Part shown: piece by piece, positions 36,270-45,970 of the stretch
Layout of the letters: every line of letters starts with the position of its first letter
Position numbering within the stretch: position 1 is the stretch's first letter
Assembly: GCA_937965735.1 (NCBI GenBank)
Contig: CALCKU010000036.1
Location: 1 to 49,896, forward strand
Source of the DNA: an uncultured Caulobacterales bacterium
GTDB taxonomy: Bacteria; Pseudomonadota; Alphaproteobacteria; Caulobacterales; Maricaulaceae
DNA: 49,896 nucleotides
Direction: 5' to 3'
Translations under genes and position numbers: made by a program
Notes under the pieces: model-generated
What the model was told of the DNA's origin: nothing
Database searches by the model: none
What the model saw: only the letters and a program-made list of their open reading frames with translations

Positions 36270-37117
36270 TACTGTAATTGACAAATATCGCAGACACTAA
36301 GGTCTGTGTAATCAAGGTTTTCGCCGCCCATACCCCAGATAAAAGAATAAGCGCTTGTACCCGATCCCATGTGAATAGACCAAGGCGGTGAAATCACGGC
36401 TTCTTCATTTTCCATGACAATATGCCGAATTTTATCGGCTTCACCCATGAAATGGAAGAGGCGCGAATCTGTATCTAAATCGAAATAAAGATACACTTCG
36501 GAACGACGATCATGCAAATGCGGCGGCATTGTGTTCCACACACTGCCTTCGCTCAAAATCGTTAGGCCAAGCAATAATTGACAAGACTTTGCAGTTGTCG
36601 GCACGACATATTGATAAATAATCCGCTCATTACTCTCAGCAAGCGAGCCACGTTCAAGCGGAACAGCATCTTCAATCGAAATCTTTACAACGTCATATGC
36701 CGCATGGGCAGGTGTAGATAAAAGATAATACTTCGCAGGGTTTTTAGGATCATCCGATGTGAAGGTCACATCTTTGCTTCCCATAGGAATGTAAAGCCCG
36801 TCCAATTTATTGAGGGTTTGCTTGTCACCATCGATCGTAACCGTGCCAGAACCACCGCCAATATTGATAACCCCTAATTCACGGCGCTCTAAAAAGGGGT
36901 GCCCCTTAGCCGAAGCTGGCACGGACTGTGTTGGCAGCGATATTGTTTTGGATATTGGTGCCACACCGCCAATTACAAACCGTTCATTGTGAGAGTAATT
37001 GAGATTAATTTCATCATCTTTAAACAATCCCGAGACAATGTAACGATCACGCAATTGTTCATTGCTGACACCTTCCATCATATCGGGATGTGTTGCGTGA
37101 TATGTTTTATTGAACAT
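36269..37117 (-). CDS. kduI: 5-dehydro-4-deoxy-D-glucuronate isomerase
   Basis: The 282-aa protein starts [20 protein letters not shown], as in KduI. It has the cupin-type zinc site [17 protein letters not shown] and a second stretch near the C-terminus ([20 protein letters not shown]). The family isomerises 5-keto-4-deoxyuronate (from pectin or glycosaminoglycan unsaturated uronates) to 2,5-diketo-3-deoxygluconate. GGAGAG precedes the start. Its presence in an otherwise alginate-type operon suggests that a second uronate substrate is also used. Confidence 0.95.
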   Translation of the reverse strand: MFNKTYHATHPDMMEGVSNEQLRDRYIVSGLFKDDEINLNYSHNERFVIGGVAPISKTISLPTQSVPASAKGHPFLERRELGVINIGGGSGTVTIDGDKQTLNKLDGLYIPMGSKDVTFTSDDPKNPAKYYLLSTPAHAAYDVVKISIEDAVPLERGSLAESNERIIYQYVVPTTAKSCQLLLGLTILSEGSVWNTMPPHLHDRRSEVYLYFDLDTDSRLFHFMGEADKIRHIVMENEEAVISPPWSIHMGSGTSAYSFIWGMGGENLDYTDLSVCDICQLQ

Positions 37118-37194
37118 TTATCTCTCTCCAAAAATTTGAACTTGTTTGATTGCCAATGTATTTAATTTCCAGTGTGTAGGGCTTGGTGAAGCGT

Positions 37195-38232
37195 TTAACG
37201 TTGAACACGTCCAGAACCGTCTCCCCCCATTAAGGCTTCGACTTCTTTACGATTAACGCGGTTGAAATCACCCAAGATTGAATGTTTCAATGCAGACCCC
37301 GCAACCGCAAATTCCAAACTTTTCTGACGGTCTTCATAAAGGTTCATACCGGCAATAAACGCCGATGCAAAACTATCGCCGCCACCAACGCGGTCAACAA
37401 TATCAGTCAGTTCATATTTTTTTGACAGTAAGAAACCATTTTTCCGGTCACGCATACACGCTGACCACCCATTGATATTGGCATTGACAGCCGCCCGTAA
37501 GGTAATGGCAATTGTGGACATGCCGGGATAAATATCTAGCACTTTCTGAGACAATTCTTCATATTTCGAAGTGTCTAAATGCCCACTCCCACTTTCGACA
37601 TCAACGTCCACAGAAATACCAAGCGATTTTTGACAATCTTCCTCATTGGCAATACCGACATCAATATGTTTGACCAAGTCTTTCATCACTTCAGGAGCAG
37701 TCTTACCATATTTCCAAAGCTTACCCCGAAAGTTAAAATCACACGATGTCGTAACACCTGCTTTTTGCGCTTCCTTTACGCATTCAAGCGATAAGTCTGC
37801 ACTGTCTTGTGAAAGCGCTGGTGTAATACCTGTAATGTGAAGCCATTTCGCGCCTTTAAATATTGTAGGCCAATCAAAGTCACCAATTTTACATTGGCTG
37901 ATAGAAGACGCCGCGCGGTCATAGATGACTTTTGAAGCCCGTTGATTGGCTCCAGTTTCAAGATAGTAAATCCCGACACGATCACCTTGACGTTTCACAT
38001 GAGACGTATCTACGCCCAGTGCACGAAGTGAATTAATCGCATTCTGTCCAATGTCATTATCGGGTAGCGCAGAAATAAATCCAGCATCAAACCCGTAATT
38101 TGAAAGCGATACGGCCACATTCGCCTCCCCGCCGCCAAATGTGGCTTCAAAGCTCGGGCTCTGGAAAAACCGTTCATAGCCATTCGTGCGGAGACGCAGC
38201 ATAATTTCGCCAAAAGAAAGGAAGTCAGTCAT
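37195..38232 (-). CDS. kdgK: 2-keto-3-deoxygluconate kinase (PfkB family)
   Basis: The 345-aa sugar kinase begins [20 protein letters not shown] and carries the PfkB N-terminal signature [16 protein letters not shown]. The C-terminal active-site signature is [19 protein letters not shown], with the catalytic Asp in GGGDS. It phosphorylates KDG to KDPG. KDG kinases usually have this length and lie beside the aldolase gene, as here. It follows eda with a 108-bp gap and precedes kduI by 77 bp in the minus-strand operon. Confidence 0.9.
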   Translation of the reverse strand: MTDFLSFGEIMLRLRTNGYERFFQSPSFEATFGGGEANVAVSLSNYGFDAGFISALPDNDIGQNAINSLRALGVDTSHVKRQGDRVGIYYLETGANQRASKVIYDRAASSISQCKIGDFDWPTIFKGAKWLHITGITPALSQDSADLSLECVKEAQKAGVTTSCDFNFRGKLWKYGKTAPEVMKDLVKHIDVGIANEEDCQKSLGISVDVDVESGSGHLDTSKYEELSQKVLDIYPGMSTIAITLRAAVNANINGWSACMRDRKNGFLLSKKYELTDIVDRVGGGDSFASAFIAGMNLYEDRQKSLEFAVAGSALKHSILGDFNRVNRKEVEALMGGDGSGRVQR

Positions 38233-38340
38233 TTTAAGTCTCTATTTGTTTAGGAGAATGTGTTTATTGGGTGAGTTAGGAACCTTTGAAGGCATATTGT
38301 GTGATTTATTTTTGCGCGATTGCCTATTTTGTGTAATCGC

Positions 38341-38970
38341 TTACTTTTGCGCAATTGCTATGGCCTCTTTGGCCAAGCTCGTTATGGCCGCAAAATTTCC
38401 AGCTTCAATCGCCTCTTTGGGGGTAAGCCAAGATCCCCCACACGCCAACACGGCTGGAACAGCAAGATATTCATTGAGGTTTGTCGGGCTGACGCCGCCT
38501 GTTGGCATAAAGCGTACATCGCGAAAAACAGACGACAAAGCTTTCAATATTTTTGGCCCGCCAACAAGTGAGGCTGGAAATAACTTCACCGTCCGTAGCC
38601 CCATATTCCAAGCTTGTTGCAACTCCGTAGCCGTTGATATGCCGGGTAATATTGGAATCGCAGCCGCACTCGCAACGTCCACAGACGCCGCGTCAAGTCC
38701 CGGAGACACAATAAAACTAGCCCCGCGTTCAATAACCGCTTTCGATTGTTCGGCACTCAAAACCGTACCCGCGCCTACATGCGCCTCTGGGAACTCTTTT
38801 GCGATCGCCTCTAAACAGTCTAATGCGGCATCTGTGCGTAAGACGACTTCGAGAACATCAAGCCCCCCCGCTAACAGCGCTTCAGATATTTTCAGCGCTG
38901 TTTTCGGATCGTCGGATTGAACCAGCGGAACAACCCGCTTGGCTTCGAGAGATTCAATAAGTTTTGACAT
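38341..38970 (-). CDS. eda: 2-dehydro-3-deoxy-6-phosphogluconate aldolase
   Basis: The 209-aa class I aldolase shows the KDPG aldolase motifs: KRVVPLVQSDDP, EVVLRTDAALDCLEAIAKEF, GAGTVLSAEQ, and the Schiff-base lysine in TVKLFPASLVGG. PTGGVSPTNLNEYL follows. It splits KDPG into pyruvate and glyceraldehyde-3-phosphate, the last step of the pathway encoded in this operon. Length is normal. It sits between kdgK and the dehydrogenase gene. Confidence 0.93.
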   Translation of the reverse strand: MSKLIESLEAKRVVPLVQSDDPKTALKISEALLAGGLDVLEVVLRTDAALDCLEAIAKEFPEAHVGAGTVLSAEQSKAVIERGASFIVSPGLDAASVDVASAAAIPILPGISTATELQQAWNMGLRTVKLFPASLVGGPKILKALSSVFRDVRFMPTGGVSPTNLNEYLAVPAVLACGGSWLTPKEAIEAGNFAAITSLAKEAIAIAQK

Positions 38971-39023
38971 GGATTAATCCTTAACACCCAATTCGAATGC
39001 ACGCGCTTTCAAATGCATGCGTT

Positions 39024-39905
39024 TTACTTTTTTAGTTTGACAAAATAATCATAGATTTCAGGGACATTACCATTGCCCATGCCAGCATCAACGGCCGCTT
39101 GCAAGCTCTGAGACGTTGCTTCGGCTACCAATGAGCGCGAACCCAAATCAGAAACCATCTGTGCAAAATATCCCAAATCTTTATTGGCGTTATTTATAGA
39201 AAACCCTAAGTCGCTCACGCCGTCTACTGCGTAGTGTTTGCAAAATTTCATAAACGGAGAATTAGAAGGCCCTGCCGACATGATGTCATATAGCTGTTGG
39301 CGATCTACGCCAGCGAGCTCTGCAGCCGCGAAAGCTTGAGACATTGCTGTCACGGTCGTCATACCCATAAAGTTATTAATAAGCTTGGTTGTATGTCCAG
39401 CCCCGAGTGCCCCAAGGTAAAAGACGTTTTCGCCCTGTTCTTTGAGCAATGGCGCGTATTTATCAAAGGTTTCCTTATCACCCGCCGCCATAATATTGAG
39501 CAAGCCGTCCTTAGCGTGGGCGGGCGTACGGCCTAATGGCGCATCAATCATGCCAACCCCTTTTTTCGCTAAATCAGCGCCAATTTTCTTGGTAGAGGCT
39601 GGGATAGACGTGCCAAAATCAATTAGAACGGATCCTTTTTTTATACCCGCTAAAACACCGTCTTCAGCATAGATAATTTTTTCAACCACAGCGGATGTCG
39701 TAAGGCAGAATTGAACCACGTCACTTTGTTCAGCCAATGCCTTCGGCGTTTTGGCTTCGGTCGCATTTCCACGCGCAAGTACACGGTCAACGGCTTCTTT
39801 ATTGAGGTCCATAACAATAACTTCAAAACCTCGCTTTTGAAGATTTTCAACCATATTTCCGCCCATAAGGCCTAGACCGATGAAACCGATGACTGGCTTT
39901 GACAT
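39024..39905 (-). CDS. beta-hydroxyacid dehydrogenase family; probable DEH reductase
   Basis: The 293-aa enzyme has the family layout: Rossmann motif GFIGLGLMGGNMVENL at the N-terminus, substrate-binding DAPLGRTPAHAKDG, and the catalytic lysine in GHTTKLINNFMG. Relatives include tartronate semialdehyde and 3-hydroxyisobutyrate dehydrogenases. In Vibrio alginate loci a member of this family reduces 4-deoxy-L-erythro-5-hexoseulose uronate (DEH) to KDG. Location between kdgF and eda in an alginate operon makes the same role likely here. That specific function is inferred from context. Confidence 0.82.
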   Translation of the reverse strand: MSKPVIGFIGLGLMGGNMVENLQKRGFEVIVMDLNKEAVDRVLARGNATEAKTPKALAEQSDVVQFCLTTSAVVEKIIYAEDGVLAGIKKGSVLIDFGTSIPASTKKIGADLAKKGVGMIDAPLGRTPAHAKDGLLNIMAAGDKETFDKYAPLLKEQGENVFYLGALGAGHTTKLINNFMGMTTVTAMSQAFAAAELAGVDRQQLYDIMSAGPSNSPFMKFCKHYAVDGVSDLGFSINNANKDLGYFAQMVSDLGSRSLVAEATSQSLQAAVDAGMGNGNVPEIYDYFVKLKK

Positions 39906-39969
39906 AACATACTCCTAAAATTTATTATCTAATTGGCGCCCAATGCACCCGCTATCTTTGAACTCTCGT

Positions 39970-40329
39970 TTAAGAGAAATTTCCTTTTTTATAATTCTCA
40001 AAAAAGTCTTCACGAATTGGGGAGAACATATCCAGAAGCACGCCTGCCTCAATGCATATTGCGCCGTGCATGACATGCGGTTCAACGAAATAGCAATCCC
40101 CCGCTTTTTGTCTTTTGGTGACACCGTTAATCGTCACGTCAAATACGCCGCTTTCTATATAGGCGACTTGTGAATGATAATGCGAATGTTGATAGCCCTC
40201 AGCCCCTTTTTCAAAAATGGCTTTGACAAGCATAATATCATCATTGTGACCCAGAATTTGTCTTTTAATGCCGGGATCAACATCCTCGACATCAACTTTG
40301 TCACCGAATAAAAAATTTGGGCTTTGCAT
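39970..40329 (-). CDS. kdgF: KdgF-type cupin, unsaturated uronate ring-opening enzyme
   Basis: The 119-aa single-domain cupin has the metal-binding motif HSHYHSQVAYIESGVFDV and the second motif GDCYFVEPHVMHGAICIE. KdgF speeds conversion of the cyclic 4,5-unsaturated uronate released by alginate or pectin lyases into its linear keto form. The gene begins 2 bases after the stop of the PL17 lyase that makes the substrate. GGAGG lies about 9 bases upstream. Size is normal for the family. Confidence 0.9.
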   Translation of the reverse strand: MQSPNFLFGDKVDVEDVDPGIKRQILGHNDDIMLVKAIFEKGAEGYQHSHYHSQVAYIESGVFDVTINGVTKRQKAGDCYFVEPHVMHGAICIEAGVLLDMFSPIREDFFENYKKGNFS

Positions 40330-40331
40330 GC

Positions 40332-42590
40332 CTATTGGCCTCCATGAACGGGGTTGTCTGAATGAACGGGTTTATTTGAATTCATATGTTTGTCTGAGTG
40401 AAATAATTTATAAGGGCCAGTCCAGTTTTTCGTCACACCCTCAACCTCAAGACTATGTGTGGCGTCCAGAGCCATATCGCCTGAAATCGCTAAGCCGACG
40501 CGCGCTCCGGCCTTTGTTTCAATCTGTATATATTCATCAGAACCACTTTCAAAATGGCGGACGGATTTAACATTAGAATGGCTATTAAGCGTATATTCGA
40601 CCGTTGGGTTATAATCCCCGTGCGGTTCAATCACAGACACAAAAGAAACACCGTCATCACGATTGGCACGAAGAATAAAGGCCGGTTCACGACGCAAATT
40701 AAAGTCTGGATCATTGGCCCCAATCTCAGCAAATATGATTTTTGTATTTTCGGGAACCGCAGATGTCACAGAATAAAAAACACTCCCTAACAACCACGTA
40801 ATTTGCGATATACCGCGAACCGAAGACGCCTCGCCCACACGCCAAAGATATTCATACCCATTTTTGAAACCTAGCGGCTTGCGTAAGTTCGTATCCGCAT
40901 TGATTTTAAAATTCGTCTCTATGAGCTGACCATTATAATAAAAAGGTAAGTCATATTGATGCGGGTTTTCAGAATGTGCTTCCATAAGATCAACAATAAT
41001 GGGGCTTGGAAACGCCGCGTCACTTATCATTGCCATTGTACGGTCTAACGCAACATCTGGATAGGCCGTTGCAATTGAAGCCGAGGTAATTTTCAAATCT
41101 CCGCTATCAGAGAAGACACCTAATTCTGGCGCATTCATATTTCCAAGACGGACATCCGCATCAAAGTGGCTAGTTTCATCAACGACTAATGCGTTATGGG
41201 CAATGGTTTGTTTTGCAAATTTATTATTCTCTGCAAGATAATGCCCACCATATTTTGCCTCAACATTCAAAAAACGCGCCGCGCCGTAATCACGCAAAAT
41301 CTCTTCACCCGCATCATACAGCAAGAAACCAAGCTTATCAAAATGACCATGCCCCAGACCCTGAGACGTATTCTTGGCAACGAGGACAAGATCCGTTGGA
41401 TATTGGGAAGCTCGAATAATATCAAGCGCACCTTCCGTGCCGTCCTCACCATCACCCAGACGCATTGTTTTATAATCAAAAGGCTCAGCCTTACCCGCTG
41501 CAATATCCTTTGCCAGTTGGCGACTTTCTGGAGTTAAAACATATTTACCTTGCGCCTGCGAGACAGCCAATAAACCTTTATCGCCCGTCAATTCATAGGC
41601 AATCGCAACGCCGTGCAGTAATTCGCGCGTTTTAATCCCTTTATCTTTGATCGCGTCATTTATTGGGAAAAACAATCCACCGTAATTTTGTTGAATCGTT
41701 GTGTAAATGGCCTTCTTTAGAATGCCATCGCGCTTTTCAAAAATCTGAATCTCTGGATTATTCTGCTCGACGGCTTGGGCAAAAATGACAAATGGCATGA
41801 GAGCAAACCGTTGATAATACGGCCCCTCATTATAATAACCGTCAGGCGAGAAAAGCTTGTCCATCTGCTTGAGGAACCCAGCCTCGCCCGATTTATCAAG
41901 CCCCATTAACGCTTGTTCAACATAGTCCGCATCGTCAATCGCATAGCCCGTAAGCCCGACAGCCGCCGTTGCCCATGTGCCGTGATTATGGACTTTGTTA
42001 AACGTTTCTGGAGATCCGACAGATAAAAAATCAGCCATATTGCGAAGCACATTGGTTTCAATTTTTTCGCGTTCCGCTTCCGTCAGAATGTCTTTAATCG
42101 CAGCATAACTTTGAGAGACGTTTAAAAGCCACATGCTTTCATTCAAATTTTGCCAAAACATTCTCCCTGGAGACTGCTCTTTTTTGGCCGGATGTAAGGC
42201 CCAGCTAGGATAAACATCAGCATAGGCCAGCATCTGATTACGGGCATATTCAGCATATTGCATTTCACCGCTTAGCGTGAAGATTTGCCCTGCATTGTAA
42301 ATCAGTGTTGCATTCTGCTTATGCTTTTCATGTGTATATCCCCCCCCGGGATCTTTGGGTACAGGCACGGTTATCGGCAAGCGCATTTGCGCATCAAGCT
42401 CTGATTTCGCTTTGGCGAGCGTTCTATCAAAACCATTTTCCTGCAAGACAGAGTTTTGAATATTGTTGCTTTGAATATCTAAAGCGTTTGCAGGCGTTTT
42501 TTGCACCGCTTTATTTTGACAAGCCGTCAGAGTGGCCCCCAGAGAGACCGCAAGAGCCATAGCCGTTGTGATATGAAGAAAAGTCCGCAC
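40332..42590 (-). CDS. PL17 oligoalginate lyase, lipoprotein
   Basis: The 752-aa protein has a lipoprotein signal (AVSLGATLTAC QN), an alginate_lyase helical-barrel domain (GRMFWQNLNESMWLLNVSQS; VHNHGTWATAAVGLTGYAID; DGYYNEGPYYQRFALMPFV) and a heparinase II/III-type beta-sheet domain (GHGHFDKLGFLLYDAGEEIL). The NHGTW histidine and EGPYYQR tyrosine region are the PL17 active site. It is exolytic in known members and releases unsaturated monomers. It starts at GTG 42590, 2 bases after the PL6 stop. It would act in the periplasm, anchored to a membrane. Confidence 0.92.
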   Translation of the reverse strand: MRTFLHITTAMALAVSLGATLTACQNKAVQKTPANALDIQSNNIQNSVLQENGFDRTLAKAKSELDAQMRLPITVPVPKDPGGGYTHEKHKQNATLIYNAGQIFTLSGEMQYAEYARNQMLAYADVYPSWALHPAKKEQSPGRMFWQNLNESMWLLNVSQSYAAIKDILTEAEREKIETNVLRNMADFLSVGSPETFNKVHNHGTWATAAVGLTGYAIDDADYVEQALMGLDKSGEAGFLKQMDKLFSPDGYYNEGPYYQRFALMPFVIFAQAVEQNNPEIQIFEKRDGILKKAIYTTIQQNYGGLFFPINDAIKDKGIKTRELLHGVAIAYELTGDKGLLAVSQAQGKYVLTPESRQLAKDIAAGKAEPFDYKTMRLGDGEDGTEGALDIIRASQYPTDLVLVAKNTSQGLGHGHFDKLGFLLYDAGEEILRDYGAARFLNVEAKYGGHYLAENNKFAKQTIAHNALVVDETSHFDADVRLGNMNAPELGVFSDSGDLKITSASIATAYPDVALDRTMAMISDAAFPSPIIVDLMEAHSENPHQYDLPFYYNGQLIETNFKINADTNLRKPLGFKNGYEYLWRVGEASSVRGISQITWLLGSVFYSVTSAVPENTKIIFAEIGANDPDFNLRREPAFILRANRDDGVSFVSVIEPHGDYNPTVEYTLNSHSNVKSVRHFESGSDEYIQIETKAGARVGLAISGDMALDATHSLEVEGVTKNWTGPYKLFHSDKHMNSNKPVHSDNPVHGGQ

Positions 42591-42592
42591 GC

Positions 42593-44953
42593 TTAGTTTA
42601 ATCCTTGATTATCTTCAATCACAGCTGTTGGCGGCAAACCGCTATTGAGCTCATATACTTTTGGCGCCGCCGTATTCTTGAAACGGTTTTTAAAAATGCG
42701 CGTTTTCGGCTCGCTCACAGTGTGATTTATAAGAAAAGGCGCGCTGTCTTCAAACGTGTTATCCGAAATGTTTGTGACCTGTACGCCGTGTAAATGGATG
42801 GAGGCTTTAGAGCGGTTCCGCGGCCCGCCGCCGACATTGATAAGCGTCGAACCCGTCATATTGAAATGCGGGCCAAACGTGCTTTCATCTCTGCCGCCGC
42901 GGTAATAATCAACCAAGGCGCCTTCTACATCCTTAAACTGTGAATTTTCAATGGTCAGATATTCCGCATTGTAAATCCCGTAATCCTCGTTTTCTGTATC
43001 TAACTTTAAAATTGCGCCCGACACCGTCTCGAAGCGAGAGTCTTTGATGAGGATATTATCCGCAAATGTTCCCTTAGCTGCAGACACCACATTAAAAGAT
43101 TGGTTCACGTCAAGGTCTGTGAAACTTGTACCGATGATCTCTAATCGGTAATTTTGTAACATAGCGTAAGGTGACGTTCTGATAACGGCATTCCCCTTAT
43201 AATCGGGGGCGTCATGGCCAGAAATATCAAGGTCAATGAGTTGGAGGCTCCCGCCGTCAAGGATTTCAAAAAGCGCAGAACGCTCAAAACTCAACTTAAC
43301 GCTACCGCTGGCCTTAAAGGTTAAAGGCTTATCAAGCCGCAGAAACTTACTGACCACATAATCGCCTGAGCTTAGAACAAGCACATCTCCAGCACGGGCC
43401 TCTTTAACCGCCTTTAACAAAGCGCCTTCTTCCGATGTCACCGCAATCGTTTTGCCAGACTGGAACGGCACAATCGGTTCTGTCTTTGGGAACCACGGCG
43501 TGCCTGTCATTGCCTTCGTCGTCACAACTAAATCACGCGGCACGCCAGCCTGAATCGTGTGGCTTGGATCTTCGTTCCTAATAGCATCGTACGGATAGAT
43601 TAAACCATTACGGGCACGCTTGACCGTGAATGTCTCACGGACAAAACCATCCGTAAACTCTGGCGGATCCATAGACCCTAAAACATTGCTCTTGAAATCA
43701 ATGCCCGACATATCATCATAAACGGTGAACACATCACGCGCATCATCATTATAGATCAAATTACTCGCGAAACGGCTCTCACTTGGCGGCCCGCTGCGTT
43801 CTGCGTCACGGCCAGCCCCCAGCTGTATATTATCACTATTAATCAAGCTATTGTTTTCAATTACGGCGCCGATAACAGGGTCATAACGATTGATCGGGCC
43901 ATTCGGCACACCGTTCATTACAACCAACGCACCGCCAAAGCGTGTACCTTTAAGACCTTCCATATAATTATTACGGACGGTCTGGCCAGCATTAATCACC
44001 CGAATACCGCCTGTATGGTCAACATCATTGCCAAAGAATACATTCCCTTCAACCAAGGTATTATTCCCGTGGCGCATGGTGAGCGTTCCACGCGATTCAA
44101 AGAAAGTGTTATTGAGAATTTTGTTTTTACCCGATTTGCTGGAAATTATTTCGAGTTCACCATCGCATCGGTCGAAATAGTTATTTGCGACCGTCGTATA
44201 AGAATTTAAACGCGAGTGGTGACTCGTACCAATGCGCAGGGTTTCCCCCCCATTCGACCCCAAGATTTGACGGGGGCCAAAATAATTATGGTCAATTTGG
44301 TGATAGTTTTCACGGCTCTCTTCGCTGTTCATTCGCACAGCCATCGTCACGCCCTTATTGCGCTTACCGACAAGGTGATTATGGTCAAAACGATTATTCT
44401 TTCCATACATCATCACCCAGAAATCGACTTCATAGCGTTCTGGGTTATTATAATTGTCAATCACGACTTCAGTCACACGCGAATGATTGGCGAATTCTTT
44501 TGCGTTTTTGCGAAACGCAATAACTTCGCTTGTCGGAGTATAGCCCTCTTTAAAGACGAGGCCCGAGACTTCCAAATACGCACCCGCGAGACGAAGATTT
44601 GACTGCCCCGACAAAATCACCTTCCCTTTGGTTTCTGCGGTTAGGGTAATCGGTTTGTCTTTTTCACCTTGGCCCGTAAAGACAATCTCGAAATCTTTCC
44701 AAACACCATTCGCAAGACGAATAACATCACCAGGCTTCGCAGTCTTTACAGCCGCATTATAAGCAGCCTGATCGCGTACAATAACCCCAGTGACAGTCTC
44801 GCCAGAAAGGGAACTATCAGAAATAGAAGCATCAGAAATAGGCGCATCAGAAACAGACTCAGCGCACCCGCTCATTAGCGCTGACACGAGCATTAAACTT
44901 GACACGCTTAGGCGTGATTTTTTTAGAGTCCAATTAGTGATATTCGCCCCCAT
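42593..44953 (-). CDS. PL6 alginate lyase (chondroitinase-B-like), lipoprotein
   Basis: The 786-aa protein has a lipobox (LMLVSALMSGC AES), an S/D-rich linker with three 15-bp DNA repeats, and a PL6 beta-helix domain. The catalytic pair is visible as K273 in EIISSKSGKN and R294 in GTLTMRHGNN. The calcium-binding acidic motif NGGETLRIG is nearby. A second beta-helix domain fills the C-terminal half, as in the long, two-domain PL6 group. It cleaves alginate, often at MG or poly-M/poly-G links. It heads the uronate operon, 120 bp downstream of gntR. ATTGGT/ACCAAT sites lie upstream. Confidence 0.93.
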   Translation of the reverse strand: MGANITNWTLKKSRLSVSSLMLVSALMSGCAESVSDAPISDASISDSSLSGETVTGVIVRDQAAYNAAVKTAKPGDVIRLANGVWKDFEIVFTGQGEKDKPITLTAETKGKVILSGQSNLRLAGAYLEVSGLVFKEGYTPTSEVIAFRKNAKEFANHSRVTEVVIDNYNNPERYEVDFWVMMYGKNNRFDHNHLVGKRNKGVTMAVRMNSEESRENYHQIDHNYFGPRQILGSNGGETLRIGTSHHSRLNSYTTVANNYFDRCDGELEIISSKSGKNKILNNTFFESRGTLTMRHGNNTLVEGNVFFGNDVDHTGGIRVINAGQTVRNNYMEGLKGTRFGGALVVMNGVPNGPINRYDPVIGAVIENNSLINSDNIQLGAGRDAERSGPPSESRFASNLIYNDDARDVFTVYDDMSGIDFKSNVLGSMDPPEFTDGFVRETFTVKRARNGLIYPYDAIRNEDPSHTIQAGVPRDLVVTTKAMTGTPWFPKTEPIVPFQSGKTIAVTSEEGALLKAVKEARAGDVLVLSSGDYVVSKFLRLDKPLTFKASGSVKLSFERSALFEILDGGSLQLIDLDISGHDAPDYKGNAVIRTSPYAMLQNYRLEIIGTSFTDLDVNQSFNVVSAAKGTFADNILIKDSRFETVSGAILKLDTENEDYGIYNAEYLTIENSQFKDVEGALVDYYRGGRDESTFGPHFNMTGSTLINVGGGPRNRSKASIHLHGVQVTNISDNTFEDSAPFLINHTVSEPKTRIFKNRFKNTAAPKVYELNSGLPPTAVIEDNQGLN
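44815..44859 (-). repeat. 3 x 15-bp tandem repeat in the PL6 linker
   Basis: Three in-frame 15-bp units of the form YATCAGAAAYAGRMG (plus strand) encode SDAPI, SDASI and SDSS-type linker residues between the lipobox and the lyase domain. Confidence 0.8.
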
Positions 44954-45005
44954 TCGGACATGTTAAATAATTGTCTGAAATATCAGCAATGATGCGAATA
45001 TTGTC

Positions 45006-45037
45006 AACCAATATATAAGACCAATTTACAATATTGG
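45006..45037. promoter_or_regulatory. cluster of GntR half-sites upstream of the PL6 operon
   Basis: ACCAAT occurs at 45006-45011 and 45019-45024, and ATTGGT at 45032-45037. The 14-bp block AGACCAATTTACAA (45017-45030) recurs exactly before TonB receptor 2 (49343-49356), in the same orientation relative to the gene. The cluster is 50-85 bp upstream of the PL6 start. Confidence 0.55.
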
Positions 45038-45073
45038 TATGGAAAGCCATAACAGCTCTCAACAAAATGGCTT

Positions 45074-45823
45074 TTAGGCGATTTTAGAACTCAGCAAAAA
45101 GCGTGAACGGCTCTCAGAGGCTTTTCGCTTTACCTCTCTATAGGCCTCTTCTTCCGACGCGACTAACAAGGCTTCGATCATGCGCGTGAAATGCGCGCGC
45201 ATAGCCGTGCGCGCCTTGGTCGAATCACGTTCTTTCAAAGCGTCTAAAATCGCCATATGCTCATCTTCAAGCAGCATGTTATCACTATGGCAAACCGACT
45301 CGTAGACATTTTGAACCTTTTTCGCTTCAGTCCGCATTTGCCACATACTATCAATGGTATAAATAATGACGGCATTATTGGTTGCCTTTGCAATAGTGAG
45401 ATGAAAAAGTCTGTCCGCCTCTTCATGGTCCATGCGAGAGCTTTCAGCCTTGCCCACCATAGCCTGAATATATCCTTCAAGCTCTTGGATGGCTTCATCA
45501 GTAATAATCGGCGCAGCCAAAGCCGCCGCTTCAGCTTCAAACAAAGCGCGCGCTTCGGTGAGCTCGAAAGGCCCGACCTTCGGCATTCCAAGTCCCAAAA
45601 GGCCACCCCCGTCGAGTACATAGGCACCTGAGCCGACTTTTATTTCTAATCGTCCTTGGGCTTGCAATGAGATTTCGGCTTCGCGGATCGACACGCGGCT
45701 AACGCCAAATTTATCTGCCAAATCACGCTCACCCGGGAGCCGACTACCGGGTGGAAACACCCCTGAATCGATCAATTCTAAAATCTGATTTGCGACTTTA
45801 TGATATAAGCGTTGATCGCCCAT
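45074..45823 (-). CDS. GntR/FadR (FCD) family regulator
   Basis: The 249-aa repressor-type protein has a winged helix N-terminus (VANQILELIDSGVFPPGSRL, ERDLADKFGVSRVSIREA). It is followed by an all-helical FCD ligand domain with metal-binding-type Asp/His residues (DRLFHLTIAKATNN and a C-terminal MRAHFTRMIEALL). FadR-type regulators in uronate loci usually sense a pathway intermediate such as KDG or KDPG. The gene lies between the PL6 operon and TonB receptor 2 on the same strand. Two ATTGGTATAG sites in its own promoter suggest autoregulation. Confidence 0.9.
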   Translation of the reverse strand: MGDQRLYHKVANQILELIDSGVFPPGSRLPGERDLADKFGVSRVSIREAEISLQAQGRLEIKVGSGAYVLDGGGLLGLGMPKVGPFELTEARALFEAEAAALAAPIITDEAIQELEGYIQAMVGKAESSRMDHEEADRLFHLTIAKATNNAVIIYTIDSMWQMRTEAKKVQNVYESVCHSDNMLLEDEHMAILDALKERDSTKARTAMRAHFTRMIEALLVASEEEAYREVKRKASESRSRFLLSSKIA

Positions 45824-45844
45824 AGTCCCCCCAATGGCTTCTAT

Positions 45845-45882
45845 ACCAATTATGTATTTTACTATGATTTTCCTATACCAAT
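45845..45882. promoter_or_regulatory. two direct ATTGGTATAG sites in the gntR promoter
   Basis: On the minus strand ATTGGTATAG occurs twice (plus-strand ACCAAT at 45845-45850 and 45877-45882), 32 bp apart and so on the same helix face. A similar ATTGGTATGG lies before PL6. They are probable GntR binding sites for autoregulation. Confidence 0.5.
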
Positions 45883-45888
45883 TTGTTC

Positions 45889-45926
45889 AAAAAAAAAAGC
45901 ACAACTTTTACTTAGAAAAGTTGTGC
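45889..45926 (-). terminator. rho-independent terminator after TonB receptor 2
   Basis: Read on the minus strand, AGCACAACTTTT pairs with AAAAGTTGTGCT across a 6-base loop and is followed by a run of ten T residues. It lies 45 bases after the receptor stop and just upstream of the gntR promoter, insulating the two genes. Confidence 0.92.
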
Positions 45927-45970
45927 TCTCATCAGAGGTTTAAAACGAGGTTTAAACCTCTGGCATAGGC

